Of a stretch of 64,000 bases of DNA, positions 59,365 to 64,000 are shown in pieces. The notes under the pieces are model-generated. The model was not told the origin of the DNA, did no database searches, and saw only the letters and a program-made list of their open reading frames with translations. Numbering within the stretch: the stretch's first letter is position 1; each line of letters starts with the position of its first letter. The stretch spans positions 62,001 through 126,000 of the forward strand of contig JBFWZA010000002.1 in the NCBI GenBank assembly GCA_050185825.1, given 5' to 3'. This DNA comes from SZUA-309 sp050185825. GTDB lineage: Bacteria > Pseudomonadota > Gammaproteobacteria > Pseudomonadales > Azotimanducaceae. Position numbers and translations under genes: made by a program.

Positions 59365-61051
59365 ATGAAAACGCTGCTGACAAGTCTCGCCACGCTGCTG
59401 ATCGGTGCGGTGGTCGGTGTGCTCCTTCACGAGTGCTGGATGGCGCGGGATGGGTCGGAGCCGACACGCGGGGATGCGGGATCCGAGGCGCGTTCGTTTC
59501 CACCGGCACTGTCCGGGAAACCGCGCGCCGGCACCGGTCTTCTCCCTGACAAAGGCGCTCAGTCGCTGCAGGCCGTGCTCGCCGCGCCGACGGAGTTCGA
59601 CAAGTTCGCCGCCCTCTATCAGGCGGCTGCCAAGGCGGATGCGGCCGGAATTCGCAGGATGATCTTCGCGGCCAACGGCATCGAAGCGCCCTGGGACCGC
59701 AGATCTTTTCTCGGGGTGCTCTATCGCCGCTATGCGGAGCTGGATCCGGCGGCGGCAGTGGACCTGGTGCTGGAAACGCCCTACCAGGATTCGGGCACGT
59801 ATCTGGCCGCCGTCTTCCAATCCTGGTCGCGGACGGATCTGCAGGCCGCCGTCGACCGCGCCCGAGCGCTGGACCCCTGGCTTCGCGAGCAGGCGGCATA
59901 CGGTCTCTTCTCGTCTGAGGAGCTGCGCAGCTCCGGCCGTCTCAGGGAAATCGCGCGCTCTCTCGGCCTCGAGCAGAAGCTCGACGATCTCGAGCTCGGC
60001 TGGTCGCTCGATCGCCCGCCGGATGCCGATCCGGCAGCGGACTGGGCGGTGCTCGTTGCTGCGAACGCAGGCATGCCGGAGATGATGCACTACTGGGGAC
60101 TCGTCCAGCATTGGGTGCGCACGGACCCCTATGCGGCAATCCAGGCGACGCTGGCACTGGACGACGTTCAGCTGCGCAGCCGGGTCCTGGCCCCACGGCT
60201 TGAGGTCCTGGGGGCAGATCGACGGTCAGGCCGCCTTCGACTGGGCGTTCGGCCAGCCGGACGGCCGGCAGCGCAGTCAGGCGGTGCAGTCGGTGCTGGA
60301 AGGCATGGCCACCGCCGACCGGGCGCGAGCCCTGGAGCTGGCGCGGCGCCTGGACCTCCAGGATCGGCGCGTCGCCACAACGCGGATCGGATTGAGCTGG
60401 AGCGAGTCCGATCCTGTCGCGGCCGCGCAGTGGATGTCCGACCTTGCCGATGAAGAAATGACGGTCACGCTGGCCCAGAACGCGGCGCTTCGCTACGCGA
60501 AGATTGATGTGGACGCGGCAATGGGATGGGCGGAGCGGCTGCCGGCGGAGACCGCGAAGACGGCGGTCAGCGCGGTGCTGCGGTTCATGGCCGCTACCGA
60601 CCCGGAACGTGCCGCTGCGCTCACCGCGCGGATCGAAAATGCGCAGACACGGTCGACGACCACCGTCGACGTGGCCAGGGCCTGGGGTTCCACGGATCCG
60701 CCGGCCGCGCTCCGCTGGCTGGAAACCGCGGATGCCAGGGCGCGGCGTCAGGGTCAGAGCGAGATCCTGGCGAACTGGGTGCAGAACGATCCGGATGCCG
60801 CCATGGCAGCGCTCGATGCCATGACCGATGTGGAGTCTCGAGACACGTCGGCGCTCGGCATGATTCAGACACTGAGCTTCTTTGACGCAAACGTTCCCGA
60901 CGTGGAGGCGCTCTACGCCCGTATCAAAGATCCCGTCGTGCGGCGGCACGCGGCCGTGTCGCTCCATTACCAGTGGGCGGAATCCCAGCCGGCGCTGGCC
61001 GAGAAGTACGGGCAGGAGGCGGAACGGCTGGCAGCTGGTCAACCGCCCTGA
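59365..61051 (+). pseudogene. Exported helical-repeat protein split by a +1 frameshift in a G-run
   Basis: The frame begins MKTLLTSLATLLIGAVVGVL (one membrane or signal segment) and continues to about 60210. There the five-base run GGGGG (60210-60214) shifts the frame; removing one G joins it to the +1 frame (GQIDGQAAFDWAFGQPDG) which runs to the stop at 61051, giving about 561 residues. Repeats of about 32-37 residues with the core DP-x-A-A-x-x-W are visible (TDPYAAIQAT, SDPVAAAQWM, VDAAMGWAER, TDPPAALRWL, NDPDAAMAAL). It is either a recent pseudogene or a sequencing error. Function unknown; probably periplasmic. Confidence 0.72.
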
Positions 61052-61058
61052 TCGAACG

Positions 61059-61086
61059 TTGATTGATAGTCAACAGTGTGTAGAAT
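61059..61086 (+). promoter_or_regulatory. Promoter of the VapBC-like pair
   Basis: TTGATT (61059-61064), a 16-base spacer and TAGAAT (61081-61086) precede the antitoxin gene. TTGA-TAG-TCAA within the spacer region may belong to an autoregulatory site. Confidence 0.5.
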
Positions 61087-61108
61087 CATGTGTGGAGGTT
61101 CACACAAA

Positions 61109-61309
61109 TTGGCGACCAACCTGTCCATTGATCCGGACCTGATCGAGCGTGCACGGAAAGTCAGTGGCGAGAAGACAAAGAAAGCCGCTGTCACGAAGGC
61201 GCTCGAGGAATTCATCGCACGTCGTGAGCAGCGAAATCTACTGGAGCTGTTCGGCAAGCTCGAGTGGAATGCGGATTATGACTACAAGGCGGAACGAGCC
61301 CGCGATTGA
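61109..61309 (+). CDS. vapB: VapB-type antitoxin
   Basis: A 66-residue protein starting at TTG 61109: ATNLSIDPDLIERARKVSGE then KTKKAAVTKALEEFIARREQ, a ribbon-helix-helix type DUF2191/VapB antitoxin, with a C-terminal toxin-binding tail ending LEWNADYDYKAERARD. TTG is preferred over ATG 61088 because GGAGG (61093-61097) lies between them and family similarity starts after TTG. It overlaps VapC in a TTGA arrangement. Confidence 0.8.
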   Translation: MATNLSIDPDLIERARKVSGEKTKKAAVTKALEEFIARREQRNLLELFGKLEWNADYDYKAERARD

Positions 61310-61710
61310 GTCTGTTTGTTGACACGAGTGTCTGGTCCCTCGCATTCCGACGTGACGGGCCGTCCCGGGAGGCGGAGGTCGCGGCGCTTCGGCGTGCTCT
61401 CGAGACGGGTGATGTCGTGGTTACCGGTCTGGTTCTGCAGGAGCTGCTGCAGGGATTCAGCAGGCCGAAAGCACACACAGAGATTGCTGCCCGTTTCGCC
61501 AGCCTGCCGTTGCTGATTCCTGATCGCGAGGATCACGTTCAGGCTGCCGATCTACGAAACCGCTGCCGACGGAGAGGTGTGCAGGTTGGCACCATCGACG
61601 CGCTGCTGGCGCAACTGTGTATCCGACACGAGTTGCAGATGCTGACAACAGACGGGGACTTCCGGAACATAGCGAAGATTGTGCCATTGTCGCTCTGGAC
61701 GGGCATCTAG
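61306..61710 (+). CDS. vapC: VapC-type PIN-domain ribonuclease toxin
   Basis: A 134-residue PIN-domain protein starting at TTG 61306, overlapping the VapB stop as TTGA. The four catalytic acids are D6 (FVDTSVW), E46 (LQELLQG), D98 (GTIDALLA) and D116/D118 (TTDGDF). VapC toxins cut tRNA or rRNA; the antitoxin partner precedes it. The full set of acids suggests an active toxin. Confidence 0.88.
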   Translation: MSLFVDTSVWSLAFRRDGPSREAEVAALRRALETGDVVVTGLVLQELLQGFSRPKAHTEIAARFASLPLLIPDREDHVQAADLRNRCRRRGVQVGTIDALLAQLCIRHELQMLTTDGDFRNIAKIVPLSLWTGI

Positions 61711-61730
61711 ACCGGAAGTCCGGCTGCAAG

Positions 61731-63422
61731 TCAGGCCAGGCGAAACCCTTCGTAGCCGCCCGCCGCCACCTCGTCACAGCGCTTCCGGTAGCGCGGGTAG
61801 CCGCCCACATAGGGCATGAAGATCCGCGGCTTGCCGGGAATGTTGGCGCCGAGATACCAGGAGTTGCAGCTCGGCGTGGTGTACATGGTGCCCTCCGCCA
61901 CCGCGTTGACGTGCGCGACCCATTCGTCCTCCGCTTCGGGCAGGGCTTCGATGGTGGCGTTTCCGTGGGTGCGCAGGTAGTCGATGGCGTCACCGATCCA
62001 GTTCACGTGCTGCTCGATGGCAATGATCATGTTGCAGAGCACGGACGGGCTGCCCGGGCCGGTGACGGTGAAGAGGTTCGGAAAGCCGGAAAGTGCGAGC
62101 CCGAGATAGGTCACAGGTCCGTGGGCCCATTTGTCGGCGAGACGGCGGCCGTTCCGGCCGATGAGGTTGGCCCTGAGCAGCGCGCCGGTCATGGCGTCGA
62201 AACCGGTGGCGTAGACGAGCACATCGAGCTCGTGCTCGGCGTCGGCGGTTCTGATGCCCGTCTCGGTGATGGCCTCGATCGGCGTGGCGTGCACGTCCAC
62301 CAGGGTCACGTTGCTGCGGTTGAAGGTCTCGTAGTAGTCCCGGTCCAGCACCTGCCGCTTGCAGCCGAGGCCGTAGGTGGTGGGGCAGAGGGCGTCGGCG
62401 GTGTCGGGGTCTTCGACGATGTCGCGGATGCCGTCGCGAAACGCCTCGTTGGCGGCCTCGTTGGCGGTGAGGTCCGTGTAGGCGTCGCGGAAGGCGAGCA
62501 GCACACCCAGGCCCTGAGTGCGGACCAGGTCGCGGCGCTGGTCGGGGGTGAGGTCGAGGATGCTCATGCCGCCGCGCGCCCGGGCCGCAGGGCCTGCCAC
62601 GGTGGCGGGCAGCTCGGTGCCCGGCAGGGCGCTCACGCCGCTCGGCGCCGGCGGCGCGTCCTGGCGGTCGCGGAACGGCCGGTAACCGGACACCCCACCC
62701 GGATTGCTCTGCTGCATCTCGCGGATCTGCCGGTAGTGGGCCTTGAAGTCGTCCTCGACGGCCTTGCGCATCGCCTTGCGGTTCGCGGGAACGGTGTAGA
62801 CAGGCGTGCGCTGGAACACCGTGAGGTGCGATGCCACCTTGGCGAGCTCGGGAATCGCCTGCACGCCGGAGGAACCGGTGCCGATGATGCCGATGCGCTT
62901 ACCGGTGAGATCGGGCTCATCCTTCGGCCAGAGACCTGTGTGCAGAACGAGACCGCGGAACGATTCGGCGCCGGGAATGACCGGCGTGTTGGGCACCGAC
63001 AGGCAACCGGTGGCCATCACGCAGAACGGTGCTTCGAAGGTCTCGCCGGCGGCGGTGGTCAGGCGCCAGACGTGGGCGGCCTCCTGCCACTCCACGGCCG
63101 TGGCCCGTGTGTCGAAGCGGATGTCACGACGCAGATCGAACTTCTCCGCCACGTGGTTGGCGTAGCGCAGGATGTCCGGCTGGGCGGAGAACACTTCCGG
63201 CCATTCCCACTCCTGCTCGAGTGCCTCAGAGAAGCTGTAGGAGTACTCGAGGCTCGGCACGTCGCAGCGAGCGCCCGGGTATCGGTTCCAGTACCAGGTG
63301 CCGCCCACATCCGAGCCTGCCTCCAGGGCCAGCACGCTGAGTCCCTGGCTGCGGAAACGGTGGATGGCATACATGCCGGCGAAGCCGGCGCCCACGATGA
63401 GCACGTCGGGTTGGTCTTTCAT
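61731..63422 (-). CDS. Baeyer-Villiger-type flavin-containing monooxygenase
   Basis: A 563-residue class B flavoprotein. GAGFAG (11-16) binds FAD, GTGSSG (181-186) binds NADPH, and the Baeyer-Villiger fingerprint F-x-G-x3-H-x3-W-P is F155-R-G-L-V-L-H161-T-G-L-W165-P. ATGFDAMTG is the second conserved stretch. Residues about 250-290 (rich in Pro and Ala) are longer than in classical cyclohexanone monooxygenases. It would insert oxygen next to a ketone to make an ester or lactone, consistent with breaking a ring ketone of the island's substrate. It is separated from the island by the toxin-antitoxin segment. Confidence 0.92.
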   Translation of the reverse strand: MKDQPDVLIVGAGFAGMYAIHRFRSQGLSVLALEAGSDVGGTWYWNRYPGARCDVPSLEYSYSFSEALEQEWEWPEVFSAQPDILRYANHVAEKFDLRRDIRFDTRATAVEWQEAAHVWRLTTAAGETFEAPFCVMATGCLSVPNTPVIPGAESFRGLVLHTGLWPKDEPDLTGKRIGIIGTGSSGVQAIPELAKVASHLTVFQRTPVYTVPANRKAMRKAVEDDFKAHYRQIREMQQSNPGGVSGYRPFRDRQDAPPAPSGVSALPGTELPATVAGPAARARGGMSILDLTPDQRRDLVRTQGLGVLLAFRDAYTDLTANEAANEAFRDGIRDIVEDPDTADALCPTTYGLGCKRQVLDRDYYETFNRSNVTLVDVHATPIEAITETGIRTADAEHELDVLVYATGFDAMTGALLRANLIGRNGRRLADKWAHGPVTYLGLALSGFPNLFTVTGPGSPSVLCNMIIAIEQHVNWIGDAIDYLRTHGNATIEALPEAEDEWVAHVNAVAEGTMYTTPSCNSWYLGANIPGKPRIFMPYVGGYPRYRKRCDEVAAGGYEGFRLA

Positions 63423-63487
63423 GGGCTGTTTATAGCGCAGATCCGGTTATCGCGCAGTTCCGGCTATCACGCCGCTCCGGCGCGCCG

Positions 63488-64000
63488 TCATACCGCGGCA
63501 GAAGTAGGCTGCCCGCCGGCTTCACCGCTCACCTGCCGGACCAGCGCCTTGCTGGCTGCTCCCATATCGAAGAGTCCGGCGCGGATCGCGCCCACGGTGA
63601 GCCGGTTGCCGCCAATCCAGTAGAGGCAGAAAGCGGTGGCCAGCACCGAGCCGAGCACCTCGCCCCGGTCCAGCAGCGGGAAGGAGAGGCCGCCCATGAT
63701 GAGAGCCACCAGACCGGCGTGAACGAGGGCCCAGAGGAACGAAGGCTTCAGCAGGTCGCGCATAACCCGGGTGGAGTAGAAGTGCTTGCGGGTGTTCTCG
63801 TTGTAGAGCAGCACCGGCCGCTCGCTGCCCCGGGCGCCGGTAGCCTGGACGACGGTGATGCGGTTGCCGATCCGCAGCCGCAGGCCGAAGTCCTCCAGCT
63901 CCACCTCGTGCTCCCTTCCTTCGTCGTCGCGGATGAACAGGTGGTCGAAGGTGGTCGTGTCCTTGACTGCCTCCTGGCGCGGCGTGATGTAGCCGGTGCC
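63488..64000 (-). CDS. Membrane protein, 5' end beyond window edge
   Basis: The reverse-strand frame stays open from the edge at 64000 to the stop at 63488 (170 codons). The part seen starts with a soluble beta-rich segment (GTGYITPRQEAVKDTT, then FIRDDEGREHEVELEDFGLR, LLYNENTRKHFYS), followed by two hydrophobic segments (SFLWALVHAGLVALIMGGLS and VLGSVLATAFCLYW) and a polar tail. It resembles DUF-type membrane proteins with a ligand-binding N-domain; family not recognised. GTG 63904 is within the frame but is not needed as a start. Confidence 0.6.
   Translation of the reverse strand, partial: GTGYITPRQEAVKDTTTFDHLFIRDDEGREHEVELEDFGLRLRIGNRITVVQATGARGSERPVLLYNENTRKHFYSTRVMRDLLKPSFLWALVHAGLVALIMGGLSFPLLDRGEVLGSVLATAFCLYWIGGNRLTVGAIRAGLFDMGAASKALVRQVSGEAGGQPTSAAV

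Noticed and set aside
1..64000. tRNA, rRNA, CRISPR array, riboswitch or prophage
   Set aside because: Nothing resembling these was found by reading both strands; a covariance-model and repeat scan would be needed to exclude small RNAs.

Overview
The window is GC-rich, densely coded DNA of a Gram-negative bacterium. A TonB-dependent receptor, an outer-membrane beta-barrel protein, two GPH-type sugar/cation symporters and two toxin-antitoxin-like pairs point to Pseudomonadota, most likely a gammaproteobacterium or a sphingomonad-like alphaproteobacterium. No rRNA, tRNA, CRISPR array or phage genes are visible, so the assignment rests on protein style only.

From the left edge to about 55.8 kb the window is one large catabolic island. 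It holds five Rieske oxygenases, two cytochromes P450, nine short-chain dehydrogenases (SDR), three zinc-independent MDR reductases plus one MDR relic, two acyl-CoA synthetases, a paired acyl-CoA dehydrogenase, an HsaA-like flavin monooxygenase, two MaoC-like hydratase subunits, a carotenoid/stilbene-type dioxygenase, an LLM flavoprotein, four PPOX-fold flavoproteins, six SnoaL/NTF2-fold proteins, three ThuA-like proteins, two ecdysteroid-kinase-like phosphotransferases and two transporters. Layout: 1-9.9 kb, CoA ligases and an acetoin-dehydrogenase-like 2-oxoacid dehydrogenase (E1a, E1b, AcoX-like, E2); 10-17 kb, acyl-CoA oxidation and hydration; 17-31 kb, Rieske, SnoaL, PPOX, MDR and transporter genes; 31-44 kb, SDR, ThuA, P450, Rieske and two TetR regulators; 44-53 kb, transporter, Rieske, SDR-ThuA, P450, MDR and LLM; 53-55.8 kb, a TonB receptor gene with an in-frame amber codon. 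The gene content suits stepwise oxidation and CoA-dependent breakdown of a polycyclic or terpenoid/steroid-like substrate; the actual substrate cannot be read from the sequence.

The island appears tied together by a shared 18-bp inverted repeat, ACCGTCA-N4-TGACGGT. Ten copies of varying quality lie in gaps between genes, mostly just upstream of operons and often next to a -10-like element. The regulator is not identified. A different palindrome lies between the TetR gene at 31.9 kb and its divergent SDR.

From 55.8 to 61.7 kb the content changes: an XRE/nucleotidyltransferase pair with a perfect palindromic operator, membrane and outer-membrane proteins of unknown role, a helical-repeat protein gene broken by a +1 G, and a VapBC pair. 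A Baeyer-Villiger-type monooxygenase and a partial membrane protein close the window.

The main novel signals are the shared operator, an SDR-ThuA gene pair present three times, a roughly 60-residue module found once inside a Rieske oxygenase and once as a free-standing gene, an apparent ATA start codon, and a MITE-like element predicted to fold as a three-way junction.
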